In this document: one piece after another, positions 24,801 to 38,000 of the stretch
Numbering within the stretch: position 1 is the stretch's first letter
Layout: each line of letters opens with the position of its first letter
Assembly: GCF_037975245.1 (NCBI RefSeq)
Contig: NC_092571.1
Location: 18,682,917 to 18,746,916, forward strand
From: Apostichopus japonicus
Taxonomy: Eukaryota > Echinodermata > Holothuroidea > Aspidochirotida > Stichopodidae
Length of the DNA: 64,000 nucleotides
Direction of reading: 5' to 3'
Made by a program: the position numbers and the translations under genes
Notes under the pieces: generated by a model
Told to the model about the DNA's origin: nothing
The model's database searches: none
Seen by the model: the letters and a program-made list of their open reading frames with translations, nothing else

Positions 24801-26616
24801 ATAGTTGTTTGACTTGAATGTGTTCATTGGGTTAGTGTTCACTACTTCCTTTTGTAGCTGCTTTCATTGTTTGATCTTCACTTCAGGCAATTCAAAAGTG
24901 TCTTCCACTGGGATATGGGGAGGTAGGGAGCTTTTCAATCAAATGGTTGTTAACATTAGTAATTACATGAATAATGTAGTTTTACTGCATTTCTTATTTA
25001 ATTTGACAGTAACTGCTGGAGGAGATGCTAAAGAGGAGAATGAAGCTAGTCTGAAACGAACCTCCACAATGGCTGACACTATTCAGGTATGAACACAAGT
25101 GCACAAATTCTAAATCTGTAATTTGTGTTGGCTTGTAAGTTGGTATACATTCTGAGCTTGCCAGGTTATATTCACACATAATTGGCTTTTTTTTTCTCTG
25201 CACTTATGTTACCCCTTGGATGTATGGAATACCATTAGAAAGACAATTAAAATGCAAGTAAAAAGTGTCTTTAGCGGCCCTGAGAGTCCTTTTTGTGGAC
25301 AAGCTACACACATATTCACCATAACACAGTATAGTGCATCTTTCAGTCTCCTTCAGTCTAAATAGTTTATAAAGTTGGCAGGAAAGTATTAATCATATCA
25401 TGGATGCTGTTGAGATTCATTAGCTGCATTTAAGCTACAGCTCAAATATTATGGACCTCCACGCTACTTACATTGCTTGATGTCAGTTGGAGTTCGTACC
25501 GATTAAGCTAAATTACACAAGTAACAAAATATCAACTGTAGTGAAAGGTCAATGCATAATAAATTGACACAAGGTCTGATATACTTGATCGTAGTTTATC
25601 CAAGGTCCAAATCACTGAGCCTGATCAATGCTTAGATACAAATTGACTCTGATTGAGGGTTCAACAGCCTCTTGTGCTCAAGAGTAAACAGAGCCATTGT
25701 TAATCAGCTCAAGTAAAATTTCTCAGTCGTGTTCCTCTCAAGCGTGGACTTGAATAATCATATACTTGAATGTTCATGTTCCTTTCATCATTATCCACAT
25801 ATGCACTCACAAATATCTATAAGCAATTGTTTTCTTTTGTTTATGGAAATGCATTTTCCTTCTGATTTGCCCTATAAGGATAACTCAGAGGAATCTACCT
25901 TTTCTTGAAGGGATATGAAGTTGTCAATACACAAATGACTATAGTGTATTTATGTTGTTTAAGTACATTTGTTGTGTGTGATAAAGTCATTCAAAATTTG
26001 TTGAATTTTTTTAATAGCTCTTTTTGTTTCCAAGATATATACTTTTGAAGTTTTGATAAATCTGGAAAACTTATTAAATATGTGCAAATCATGATGTGAA
26101 TTGAGAAAAGACTTGCAAAATGGTCTATCTTTGATGGAAGTTGCAGTTATTTTTATGATTTTCTAATGCCTAGTAGAATTTAGAATGATTAGGACAATGT
26201 TGTTCATTGGTGTCTGTAGACCTTAAATGCATCCCAATTGTGAAGAAATTTAAAAAAAAAAAGATACATAGGAGTTACATGCAAACTTCACCAGGATGTT
26301 TGCAATATGTTCTCCTGTCTATAGTCAAAACAAATATTCCTGTGGAGTATACTTTAAATTTAAGCCTGTGATTATAAGGATTATCTTTTCATTGTGGGCA
26401 TGTTAGTTGGCTTCATTGGGGAGTGATATTGCTCCTTCCACTTGTTACTACAGCAGCTAAGTGGATACTTCAGATTTATTTCTTTAGCAGATTTGGTTAA
26501 GTGTATGATATATTTTTGATTGGCAGGAAGGAGAAGAGTTTTTGAAGAAGCAGAAAACTAGCAATGGAGACAGTGAGACTAAGAAGGAGGAGGCACCAGC
26601 TCAAGAAGCCTCGTGA
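18802..26616 (+). CDS. Four-segment acidic, probably disordered protein, 183 residues
   Basis: Six exons: 18802-18858, 21788-21895, 22500-22640, 24113-24191, 25010-25086, 26527-26616 (TGA). All have GT-AG borders and compatible phases. The product has no signal peptide or membrane segment and is rich in E, K, A and T. Four similar segments are seen: PELKRDSTMKATAE|EGAEFL, PKLTKDTTIQATVK|EAEKIL, PKVPRENTMVATAA|EGKEIL and ASLKRTSTMADTIQ|EGEEFL (starting about residues 6, 42, 89 and 141). The bar marks a phase-0 intron at the same point in all four; the remaining intron is phase 1 in the last linker. The LKRxSTM core recalls the LKKTET actin motif of beta-thymosins only loosely, and the rest does not match. 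No family name is claimed. The gene structure is strong, while function is unknown. Confidence 0.87.
22733..23718. mobile_element. Non-autonomous hAT-type DNA transposon, 986 bp
   Basis: Ends are TAGTGTTTGCACGGG and CCCGTGTAAACACTA, imperfect inverted repeats, flanked by an 8-bp direct duplication CCTGTAAG (22725-22732 and 23719-23726). An 8-bp target duplication with short TIRs is the hAT signature. The inside has no transposase frame and contains a 128-bp repeat (2.5 units, from 22823, 22951 and 23079). It sits in the third intron of the four-segment gene and leaves the splice sites intact. Confidence 0.85.
22823..23137. repeat. 128-bp tandem repeat inside the hAT element
   Basis: Units starting GATGGT at 22823, 22951 and 23079, each containing CATTGACTTAGTGTGGTGT. 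The last unit is partial. Internal subterminal repeats of this kind are common in non-autonomous DNA elements. Confidence 0.88.
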
Positions 26617-27401
26617 AGACGACCTTGATTTGACCTCACCAATCTTACACTGCACTGCGTCTCCATCTTGTTCTTATCTCATGGTTTTATCCCTCTCTGG
26701 ATATTTTTCTTACTTTGATATGGGTTGATAGCAAAGTGCCTAGGTTTACCAAATTATTTTGTACACATCACAAGTCAAATTCTCTTTTATAACAGATTAT
26801 CTCCCCTTTTGTTTTACCTTTCATACATGGTGACATTAATCGAGTGCAAGTTGTTGAAGTTTTCTTCTGTTGACTGCATTCATTTAACATCTTTATTCAG
26901 ACACGATTGGCACTAGTCAATCATCAGCTTAAGGTGGCAAGATTTTGTAATTTCCATTTTGTAGATTGGTGAAATAGTTTTAAAGTGTGATCAAACGAAA
27001 TTTTAAGCCTTTTTATTTGTTGTTTTGTACTTTTAAAATTCTTTGTAGATTCACTTTTCACTGAAATTGTACGAATAGTAAGTTTTGCCTATGGGTCAAT
27101 TTCTTGTATATGTTCCAATGTTTTCCAGTAAATTGCTCATTTGTTGTAGCTCAGAAGGTGGAAACTCTGGGGATCTTAAAGCATTTAGTAAATGTTTGTT
27201 GATTCCCTTTTTTCAATCCTATGTAAATAGTCGGATTAGTGTTAGCTTCACAAAAATACTGCTTCTGAAATCTCATGACAGTTACACTCAGTGTGTTATG
27301 ACTTCTTTTGTTCATGTTTTCTAACTCAGAGTATTTTCAAGGCCATTTGTACTTACTCTAAGGTATCTCCTTGTAGTCCCCCACTTCTGTCTTGCTGTTT
27401 G

Positions 27402-28145
27402 TATACTGATGTTGTATCTAGTATCTTATAGCTGTTTGTGATACTGATGTTGTATCTAGTATCTTATAGCTGTTTGTGATACTGATGTTGTATCTAGTAT
27501 CTTATAGCTGTTTGTGATACTGATGTATCTAGTATCTTATAGCTGTTTGTGATATGATGTTGTATCTAGTATCTTATTGCTGTTTGTGATACTGATGTTG
27601 TATCTAGTATCTTATAGCTGTTTGTGATACTGATGTTGTATTGAGTATCTTATAGCTGTTTGTGATACTGATGTATCTAGTATCTTATAGCTGTTTGTGA
27701 TATGATGTTGTATCTAGTATCTTATTGCTGTTTGTGATACTGATGTTGTATCTAGTATCTTATAGCTGTTTGTGATACTGATGTTGTATTGAGTATCTTA
27801 TAGCTGTTTGTGATACTGATGTTGTATCTAGTATCTTATAGCTGTTTGTGATACTGATGTTGTATCTAGTATCTTATAGCTGTCTGTGATACTGATGTTG
27901 TATCTAGTATCTGATAGCTGTTTGTGATACTGACGTTGTATCTAGTTTCTTATAGCTGTTTGTGATACTGATGTTGTATCTAGTATCTGATAGCTGTTTG
28001 TGATACTGACGTTGTATCTTGTTTCTTATAGCTGTTTGTGATACTGATGTATCTACAGTAGTATCTTATAGCTGTTTGTGATACTGATGTATCTAGTATC
28101 TTATAGCTGTTTGTGACACTGATGTTGTATCTAGTATCTTATATA
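27402..28145. repeat. 38-bp minisatellite in the 3' UTR region
   Basis: About 20 units of a 38-bp sequence of type CTGTTTGTGATACTGATG plus TTGTATCTAGTATCTTATAG, with units lacking a few bases. Variant units recur in blocks (near 27520-27600 and 27665-27735), suggesting higher-order duplication. Confidence 0.95.
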
Positions 28146-28149
28146 TAGT

Positions 28150-28429
28150 CAGTATTGCGAAGTTCGGCATACTGCGAAAGTTCGGACACCCTAAGAAATA
28201 CACGATTTCACCATGAAAATCTACAGGAAGAGTCAAATTTCACCAAAAAGTACGAAGCTACAGTTATTTTCTCTCCAAAATGACCCGTGTGCAAGAAATT
28301 ACTTACATATTTGTCAATAAAATGACGAAGATCTATGAAGTCTGTTATAATTACTGAAAAAGCAACTGCGCCACCAATTTTATCACAAGCGCCACACTGT
28401 GGGTTGCGTGTCCGAACTTCGCAATACTC
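28150..28429. mobile_element. Short TIR element (~280 bp MITE candidate)
   Basis: AGTATTGCGAAGTTCGG at 28151-28167 and its exact reverse complement CCGAACTTCGCAATACT at 28412-28428 bound a ~280-bp stretch with no ORF of note. A degenerate second copy of the end sequence (GCGAAAGTTCGGACACC) lies just inside the left end and matches the sequence inside the right end. TA on both sides may be the target duplication, which would suggest Tc1/mariner; this is inference. Confidence 0.75.
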
Positions 28430-29363
28430 TAGCAAGAAATACCAGTTCCACAATCACGAAGAATCTTCTTGGAAAACAACGTGAAAACAGTTTGCAGGAA
28501 AGAAAGTTTGGCCGTGTATCGTACTATAACAAAATTCTCCCACCATATGAAGTATATTTTCAAATGATTTATACCAGAAGATTTAGTTTTGGGGTGTTTT
28601 AAGTCTTAAGTGGCTGAACTTCGAAGTCACCATCCTACTGTCAGTTCAGATTTCTTCTTGCTCTGACAGGACTGATCTATCATCTGTAAACAACTCAGAA
28701 AAATTACTATTAATATTGTAGCCTTTACAGTGCTTGTGCCATTTTGCAACTCATTTTTCAATGTCGAGAGTTGAAATTCTGAACCAAGTCAACAATTAGG
28801 ATCGCATGATTCACATGATGATTGCTTCCTCTTACTAAACCCTCCCTCTCCCAACATCCTGGTCAGCTCTGCTTGCTGTGAATTTTCCTAATAGAGGATA
28901 TGCTTGCATAAGTTTTAGTCTTTCATAGAAATAGTTTAGTAGTCATTCCATTTGCTGTGCATTCCCGACAGATAAATTCTGGTTAATTCTTTAGTGGAGG
29001 AAACATTTTTGGATGGACATAAACAGGTTATAATGTATTGCTTTTCATGGCTTTTAACAATGTTAGTTAGCTCACTTTGACAAGATAATAGTTTGTGGTA
29101 TGTTTGAATTGCAAGTTAAATGCTCCAATAATCCAATCATTCAAACAGCCTATTTATTTATTTTTTGTTTCACACCATAAGATATAATATGGTATTGAAG
29201 TACAGGAATATAAACATGCTTTTGTCATTACCTGCAAATCTGAAGTAATGATTCATGAAAGATGCACTACTGAAATTGTTCTCAATGTAAGCAAACTTCT
29301 AAATTACTGTTACTGAAAAATGAATACATTTAATAGATGATTTTTGAAGGAGAACTTTCCAAC

Positions 29364-29714
29364 GGTATGATAGATATTGAACTTCATTGCAACCTGAAGT
29401 GACTTGATAGGCGCTGTTTAAAGTGTCCACATAGCCGTTTTCCACAAACTTGCCGGTCATTTTTTAATGCAAAGCATGAATTTGCTGGTATTAATGTATA
29501 TGACATATTTTTTAAAGTGCTTCATAAGGAACTTGGCTGGTATGATAGATATTGAACTTCATTGCAACCTGAAGTGACTTGATAGGCGCTGTTTAAAGTG
29601 TCCACATAGCCGTTTTCCACAAACTTGCCGGTCATTTTTTAATTCAAAGCATGAATTTGCTGGTATTAATGTAGGTGACATATTTTTTAAAGTGCTTCAT
29701 AAGGAACTTGGCTG
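29364..29714. repeat. 175-bp tandem duplication
   Basis: Two units, 29364-29538 and 29539-29714, nearly identical. Each contains CACATAGCCGTTTTCCACAA. It lies just before the proposed polyadenylation signal. Confidence 0.93.
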
Positions 29715-29744
29715 TCTCTCATCACCAGGTAACTGTCTTGAGCT

Positions 29745-29750
29745 AATAAA
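29745..29750 (+). terminator. AATAAA polyadenylation signal
   Basis: Canonical hexamer followed about 25-50 bases later by a T/G-rich stretch. It is the first canonical signal in a suitable context downstream of the four-segment gene; an AATAAA inside the transposon near 28316 is less likely. Confidence 0.45.
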
Positions 29751-29770
29751 GATACAGAAGAAATGTAACA

Positions 29771-32700
29771 TGTTCTCGATCTATTGTCTTGCTTTGTATC
29801 AGTAGCAGAATGTCCCTTCTTTACGATTTTAGATATTTAAGTAGAATGGGTGCACAAGAGAGTAAATGAGGAGTAGAGGTTTAAAACAGAGTAAGTTCTT
29901 TCATACTTTCAATTGAAATGGAAAAACTATAAGAACTTAATGTACCGGTACTTACAAAATTATTTTTAAGCCATGTTTGCGTAGAGGTACATCTGTTGGT
30001 CGGCTGGTTGCTTCTCGTGTTACATTCCAGGGAAGTTAGAACCAGGTTGTAAATTCGGGCTCATGATAAGGTTTGTCCACAGTAAATAAGTTTCCAGCAA
30101 AGTAATATGCTCGACGAAGAGAATGATACACAAACAAGGATATGCCAGTAACAAGAACGCTGTGTGGTCTGAACATGAAATTAAGTCTTGAGTCTGAACA
30201 TAAAATTAAAAGTTGAGTCTAGCATGAGAGAGAGACCTAACGAAGGCGAGCCACGTGGAGTGGAGAGCGAGCCAATTGGTTTACTTTCACTATGAACAAA
30301 GTCGAAATCAGCCAACTGTAAAATAAATGACGTCACTTACATTAGCATAATTAACGCTTAACTCGGGACACATAACTTAAACATAATAAGAACTCTTTGC
30401 ATAACAATACTGACCCCCTCTCTCTTTCTCTGATTACAATTAACCATACAAATCACAACAAGAATAAAGGAATACTTGTTAAGTTTTTAAACTTGCTGAA
30501 TGAAGAAACAGTCCCTCAGGACGGAGACTAATAGCGGTTGATTCAAACCTGACGGGAGGAAGAATCATTAGGGGTTACAACGTCGATGGCAGATTAAAGA
30601 CGGCATTGGAAAGTGTGTGATAGTGAAAAATGTTTCCTCATTTTCATAATATACTTACGAGAAATGACCTCTAGAGGGGGGGGGGGGGGCTCCGTGACAA
30701 TTGTCCCCGGGAAGGGACTGGGAATTGAGGAAGATTAGTCCAATTGGCAGATATCTACTTTTGTCGGTAAACTTATGAGCGTTGGTTCACGCAATGATTT
30801 ACACGTCCTGCCTTCCCATGCATCCCTGCTCTAACGAACACTTGGTGACTGATCCTAACGATAATATCATTTGTGCAAGCCATCTGTTAAAGTTCATGAA
30901 CTCTTATGTTTGAGCCATTGCGAAGTGATTTGGTAACTTTGTTTGTGAACTGCGACCTCTAAATGTTAAGCAGACACGTCAGTGTTGAAACTCGTGGGAC
31001 CTTTTGAAAAACGTCAGTAGCTCATTCACAACAATGGTAAGGCTTAGTAGAATGACTGTTCCTGCAACAAAAGTGACTTATGCATCATTCAAAAGAGTAT
31101 TTCGAGTAATATAAAGGTTGGTTGGAAGTTTCTGCACTAGTAGTTAAAGTTACGTTATATCTGTACGTGGCTATAAATGTTATTGTATTCATAATTCTTT
31201 CACAACGGGGTTAGGAGGGTGGAAGGCCGCGGTAGATGGTAGGAGTAGGAGTGGTCGGGGTGAGATTCAGTAACATAGTAAATATGTGGTAGCTATGTTA
31301 GCTGGTCAGTGTGCATTCAAAAGTCACAATATAAGTTAAAAATATGACGACCTGAGGCAACGAAATTCAAATTTCTCATTATATTTGTATTTTTAAACAA
31401 CTGAGTTTCTCAACAAATTTTAATAATATTTTTAAAGAAAAAGTCAAATGCATTTTATCATTTGAAACAAATGTGATAAGATCCCAGCATTGCTTTGCAA
31501 TTTTTTATTACGAATCTTGAGCATCGTTGACTAGAAGACAAAGATATCATACTGATAAACCAAGAAAATGAGATTTATTGAAAAGAAAACGGAAAAATTG
31601 AGTACATAACACTTAACGCAATGCAATTATACTGATCAAAATTACGTGATTATATGATAAGCTCATTGAATAATGCAATACAGTACTACTTTATGAACAA
31701 TATTGTGAGAACTACGTAAACGCCTTAGAGTAACCACGCATATCGAAAATTACATATGGATTCTATGAGAGGCCATCTATTAAAGGTGTTTTTCTTTAAT
31801 CAAAATATAATTTTCATCATTGATGTATTTTTAACACATAAAATTAAATACCAATGACAACACGATTGTTTAATAAATTCTTAAAGTACATATATGCTCC
31901 AATCAAAATAAGTTTTGGTTTCCCTGGTGATGAAGGAAATTACATTAGGAGCAGAATCCTAACATTTGCATTGTTATTAATCTTAGATCTAAAATAAAAT
32001 CTCTTAATTAAAAAAAAAAAAGGAAAAGTCTGTTATATTAATTCCCGTTAACAATCCCACATTTCGTTTATGAAAAGATAATTATATATTGCACGTTAAT
32101 CTTGTGTGCTTTTACGTACGTTTGGACTCAATATACATGAATCTCAACATTTTTAGCAATGCTGATAATAAGTATGTCAAGAGCTAGATATAAATCATTT
32201 TAGTTTTAAAAACCCTAGACGTCTTAAGTGTCAGTACTCCCGAAATTAATCGGTGCAATATGAAAATGGAATACCTCTAGGCTCTGGCACCACCTAGCCA
32301 TCATTTAGTTTACACCGTAGAAAAAAAAAACAGAAACTAAAGAACGCTCACACGATGTATCGCGGTGTAATTAAACGGACGCTGACACAGTATATCGCGG
32401 TGTAATTAAACGGACGCTGACACAGTGTATCGCGGTGTAATTAAACGGTTAATAGGCGATGTGCCAACGGCAAAACAAAATTGAGATTTTTTTCACCGTA
32501 TACACACTGCGTCCAACCAGGAATTCAACTCTATTATTATAAAGTTATGTATAACTATATTATAGTCTGAAAAAAGTAACTTAAATTTTCACTTAATACG
32601 CGTGTTATTGTGCCCTTGGGTTAAGTACCGAAAGTTTAAACAACAAACCAATTCGAAAAGTGAAATTCAGGGATAAGTTTTCCAGCTGACAGGTAATCTA

Positions 32701-33152
32701 CAACAAGGTCTATGATCTTCACCTATACTTCCAGCTACGCTGTTGATAAAGTGTAACCTGTTCACTCACCGATAGTAGTCATAACTGTAAAACGATTCCA
32801 AGCTCGCCAACAAGAAACTAAAGGAGCAGGATAATACCTTATAGAACAATGCTACAGTAATTAACAGGATATAACTCACAGGTTAATTAACTTGAACAAC
32901 AATGCGATCTGTCCCTAAAGGGATAACACACAAGCTGGTTTGTTTTGCTAAGGAAACAACAGGGGTTGAATGTGTAAGCTTACTCAAGTCAAACGATTCT
33001 TTTAGAACAATTTAAGAAAAATCCTTTGTCCTTAAAAATCCAATAAAATGCAGAAACAAATTTCACTTAATGGGGTGTGTCAAACTATATGCTTTGTTGC
33101 ACATGGAACATGTTGCAATGGAAGATGCGATGCGTTCGATTTTCCACCTTTA
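29771..33152. other. Intergenic region, no gene seen
   Basis: No ORF of note, no splice-bounded coding stretch and no RNA gene recognised. A G-run lies near 30676, and a 35-bp repeat lies at 32345-32449. Composition is AT-rich throughout. Confidence 0.6.
32345..32449. repeat. 35-bp tandem repeat, three units
   Basis: Three adjacent units of type ACGCTGACACAGTATATC plus GCGGTGTAATTAAACGG, with few differences. The TATCGCGGTG core makes this a CpG-containing island in AT-rich DNA. Confidence 0.9.
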
Positions 33153-33298
33153 CGTTTAGAGATGTTATATCTTACAGTTCACGTCTAGGGATGTTATATC
33201 TTACAGTTCACGTTTAGAGATGTTATATCTTACAGTTCACGTCTAGTGATGTTTTATCATACAGTTCACGTCTAGGAATATATATATCGTACAGTTGA
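33153..33298. repeat. 29-bp tandem repeat, five units
   Basis: Units of type GATGTTATATCTTACAGTTC preceded by ACGTTTAGA/ACGTCTAGG. The last unit is decayed. Confidence 0.88.
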
Positions 33299-33889
33299 CA
33301 CTTGGTTTGATATGATGTGTTGTATTTGATATTAGACTTTGTGTCGTCTTGGATAGTGAACCAGTCATTTATTGGTCAATTATGAACAGATGTCGTCAAT
33401 AGGCACATGTGTGATCCGCATGCCGCTATAGATCTATACACGGAACTTTATTCAACATTCTGTCTGAATATGACCAGAATAAACATTTTATTCATTTTCG
33501 ATAATTCGATCACTAACAATTAAGTTGATTTCAAAATCAGTTCCCCATGCTTTAATTCCCGCTCCGCCGGCTCGGCCGTGATTTAGAGGTCGCTATAACA
33601 AATTTCGTGGCAAATCACTATGGGGGTCACTATGGGGGTCAACTGTTAAAGACAATCCATATATTATGAACCAGCATTGTTATCCGACTGAAAATACTTC
33701 AGTGATGGTGATATGAATGACGTCACACACGTAATGCTTAGCTTTACAACTATCTGGTATCTACTATCAACTATCTTTTCCCGTAATTAGTGCTAGAGTT
33801 GAAATGTTACTGGTACTAAGGATAACAGTTTACGTAATAGTTATAGAGTATAGTTAACTTTTGGCACCTATTTACAACTTGATGAAATC

Positions 33890-34575
33890 TACTTCTACTG
33901 TATAGATAACTATGTAGATTACTATATAGGTTACTATATAGATTACTATATAGATTACTATATAGATTACTATATATATTACTATATAGATTACTATATA
34001 GATTACTATATAGATTACTATATATATTACTATATAGATTACTATACAGATAACTATATAGATTACTATATTGATTACTATATAGATAACTATATATAGA
34101 TTACTATATAGATTACTATATAGATTACTATATAGATTTCTATATAGATTACTTTACAGATTACTTTACAGATTACTATATAGATTCCTATATAGATTCC
34201 TATATAGATTACTCTATAGATTACTATATAGATTACTATATAGATTACTTTACAGATTTCTATATAGATTACAGATTACTATATAGATTACTATATAGAT
34301 TACTATATAGATTACTATATAGATTACTATATAGATTACTTTACAGATTACTATATAGATTACTATATAGATTACTATACAGATAACTATAGAGATTACT
34401 ATATAGATTACTATATAGATTACTATATAGATTACTATATAGATTACTATATAGATTTCTATATAGATTACTTTACAGATTACTTTACAGATTACTATAT
34501 AGATTCCTATATAGATTACTATATTGATTACTATATAGATTACTATATAGATTACTATATAGATTACTATAGAGA
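33890..34575. repeat. 12-bp ATAGATTACTAT satellite-like array
   Basis: Some 55 units of the dodecamer ATAGATTACTAT with point variants (TTTACAGA, TTCCTATA). Being a multiple of three it yields the artefactual minus-strand ORF 34250-34630 with a YIVIYIVI pattern. Confidence 0.95.
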
Positions 34576-35022
34576 TATAATACTGCCTTTCTCTCACTTC
34601 TCTCAATTTCTTTCCGTCTGAATTAAACACTCTAGATCGTTTTGAACGTAGAATGACTAATCAGTTTCATTGGTCCATCAAATAATCGAACAATTGTCTT
34701 AGCAACACCGAGTTATTCCTCGATGCTCGTTTAATCGTAATAGTTATCAAAGCAAACAGTTTGCGAGTGACAAAAAAAAAAAAAAGTTCTGCAGTTTTCA
34801 AAATTGAACAAACTTTTACAAAATCACACACATTGGATTTTCACTATCAAACGTTCCTTTGGTACACACATTGATTGGCATCTGTTATAACTTCACTGCG
34901 ATGAATGGTTCCTCTAGGCTTCGGTACTCCGATCTGTTTAAATTGCTAACAATATGAAAGCTGCGCTGGTACTGTTTAGAACAAATAAATTACTGAGAAA
35001 AAAGTATATTTTTAATGTCTGT

Positions 35023-38000
35023 TCATGACTTTGGTTTTCTTCTTTCCTCTTGTATGGATGAAAGTATTGACCTGGAGTCCTCCACCGCGGAATCACTGCT
35101 TTCCACCTCTTCAGGTTCATCTAAAAGTATAACACAAAAAGCAGGTGTTGTTAACATTACCTGATGGTATGGAGAATGTCAGCTTAAAAATAAAAACAAT
35201 TGAGTTTGTTCATGTGTCTAGACGATACCTTTGTGACTTCTCATTTGGACTAGGGGTGGCATGGTGACTGGAAGGGGGTGGGGGGGAGGGGAGGTCGATT
35301 TGTCTAGTTTATAGGTTCGGCACGTGCACGATGAGACTTCGGTAATGACAATGAATAGACTAAACATTAGTTTCGCAACTTGTCGCAGAGTATTTAGCTT
35401 ACCTGCACAGATTTCACAACATTTCCCTTTTCTTCTTATTTTCTTTGTACAAGTCAGTTCTTGACAGACAATTGTATTGCAGGTTGCTTTCCCGTCCTGT
35501 GGAGAAAAAGAAATGTAAATCATGAACAAATGAAAGTGGGGTGCAGGGTCGAAAAGGGGTGTATGATTTCCTTAACCCTCGGTTCCGCCTGGTCTTGATT
35601 AACTTGAGATTCGCCTATTAGTAAAGGTTGTAGGTCGTTCAACCTACGTAATGTGTATTGATCATACAGCGAACAAGTCAGCAGCAGAAACTTACATTGC
35701 AATGACAGGTAATACAGGGCATCCGTCCAAAGGTGAAAATATATGGAGTCCATCGTCGACCGTGTTTGAAGAAGTCTCCATTGAATGTACAGCCGTTCTC
35801 TACTTCATCTGCTTGTAATATCATGTCTGGTTCTCGTTCAGTAGGTTCAGGTTCTGAAACAAACACAAAACTTGGTTAATTGAAACCGTCTATGAGTACG
35901 GGGTACACGCAACAGACCAAGACTCATTCCAAGATGTTCTGTTCCAAGTTGAAGAGTCTAACTTCTCTGCATCATTCAATCTCCACAATGCACGTCGACT
36001 TGTCAAACGTGTTCAAGTTCCATTGCTTTGTGAATTGTTGCTTCAATACAGATCCCATTGAGTGTGGTTTTAACAAAAACAGGATATAATCGCGATGTCC
36101 AAAAAAAAAAACACCTATTTGTACGCATGGACGGCAATCAGAGGTATCCGCACAAGGTTGAAGTGTCGCAATGTTTGTTGGCAACTATTCGTGCCTTCGA
36201 CAGATCATACTGTTCCGAACGTCAAGATCAAATCTACCAACCTCGAAGTGAGGATCTTGCAGGGATCATGATGACCATGTCAGTGGTGATCCTGACGATA
36301 CAATCTGATCAATGATTCGAGATCAGATTCAGTCAAATTATATTATTATTTGTTCGTACGTCCTTTATAATCCCTACTTCATACTAATCGTAGAATGAAG
36401 TATGTCTACTAGTCTGTTTACAAGCTTTTGTCAATGCATGTTTGTAATGGCTGTGTGCAGGAACAACATGACATCAGTGTGCACAGTCAGCCTGTGTAAA
36501 CAGGATATTTATTGATTCAGAGCTGACTGCTTTCATTGTAACATGCAATTGGTGTTTATCAGGGTCAAAGGTGATGAACATTAAACGTACCTGGACACGC
36601 AAGGCAACAATCTCCTGGATTCAAACGGACTGGATTTTCACAGTTTGTTTGAGGACACGCTACTCTGGGACAATTTTGTATTCCACCGACCTATAAAAGG
36701 AAAAAGAGACATTGATGTACTCAGAGAAAAGAATATAATTTGTCCCTAACAAATGCGGATATGCCAACTTTGATTTGTCATGAACAAAAGATTTTGCTTT
36801 TTCCTGTGTATGATATTTCGTGGGCCCCTCCTTTCCAATACCCTCCCCCCCCCCACCCTACATAAACCGTTAACAAAACCGCATCACGTATCAATTATTT
36901 TCCAGTTTCAGTGTAGTTCGGTGTATAAAACAGACACTTACCTCGCAAGTACAAAGAATGCACCGCACATAACCACCCACGTCAGGGAAGTACGGATGCC
37001 ATGTGGAGCCGACACTGTGGAAAGTTCCATCACCAACGGAAAAACATCCTAGAATGAGAAAGGAGACCAACATATGACTTATCATAACAAAATAATCGGT
37101 ATTATGGACCATGAAGCCATGAAATTTACAAATACTTTACACATTCAGGGATAACAAAGGATCTACATATGATCAGATATCCCAATAATGTTGGCAAACG
37201 TCTTCCCACGAGATTACTAACTACGACAACTAATAATGTAAGAAAAATTAAGTATAAAATTAAAATTATTTGCAAATTTTATAGTAATGTGTAGTTTGTT
37301 TGTAGCTTACCTTGACCTTCTGTAGAACCTATAAGAAAAAACGAAGGAAAAACCAAATCATAAAGATTTATCCAAACAGAGGGCAGTATACAGATGTATG
37401 ACGAGCAAAGTATCGTTTAAGACAACAACCTAATGTATTCAAATGTCACCATTACTGGCCTCATATATGCTAAGAATGTCAATGGATGGTCACTAATGCT
37501 CCAACTTCAACAAGTATATTACGATACCTTTGAGGTATATTTCCTCACTGAGACATTCAATTCCCCCAATATGAACACATTCCAATGTCTAGAAATTCTA
37601 TTAGCAATGTACTTTTGGATTCTTTTAGCATGCTAAACATTTGGGCCAATGCAGATGACTTTTAAAATGTTTATAAGTGCATTTCAGTCCTATGATTTAT
37701 TCGTTTTCTATAACTCTCATTTTGCTGTGAATAAATATTGGTTGTTACACATATAATGAGAGTTACATTGACATTGTTTATACATACTGCCACCTAAACA
37801 GACACACGGCATCATAACCGCAATGATTCATTTTGCTCTCAGCAAGGAATAAAACATGACTATCATGTTGGTTTATAGTTTACAAAGTAAAGTCATTTTA
37901 AATGAATTTGATTTAAATTGCTTTTAGATAACTAATATCATAGTAAGTATATATATAACTGTAACAGCCGTTTGATTAATTCCGAGGATAATCTGTACTT

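Larger units (their letters stand above)
26617..29770 (+). other. Probable long 3' UTR of the four-segment gene
   Basis: No further exon is seen after the TGA at 26614-26616. The first good AATAAA is at 29745-29750, followed by a GT-rich stretch near 29770-29800. A Pumilio-type TGTAAATA occurs at 27232-27239. The stretch contains a 38-bp minisatellite, a TIR element and a 175-bp duplication. An earlier cleavage site cannot be excluded. Confidence 0.45.

Noticed and set aside
18802-26616. Naming the four-segment gene a beta-thymosin
   Set aside because: Only the short LKRxSTM core is similar; the rest of the thymosin motif, including its second helix signature, is not present.
34250-34630. 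126-codon hydrophobic YIVIYIVI ORF that looks like a membrane protein
   Set aside because: It is the translation of the 12-bp ATAGATTACTAT array.
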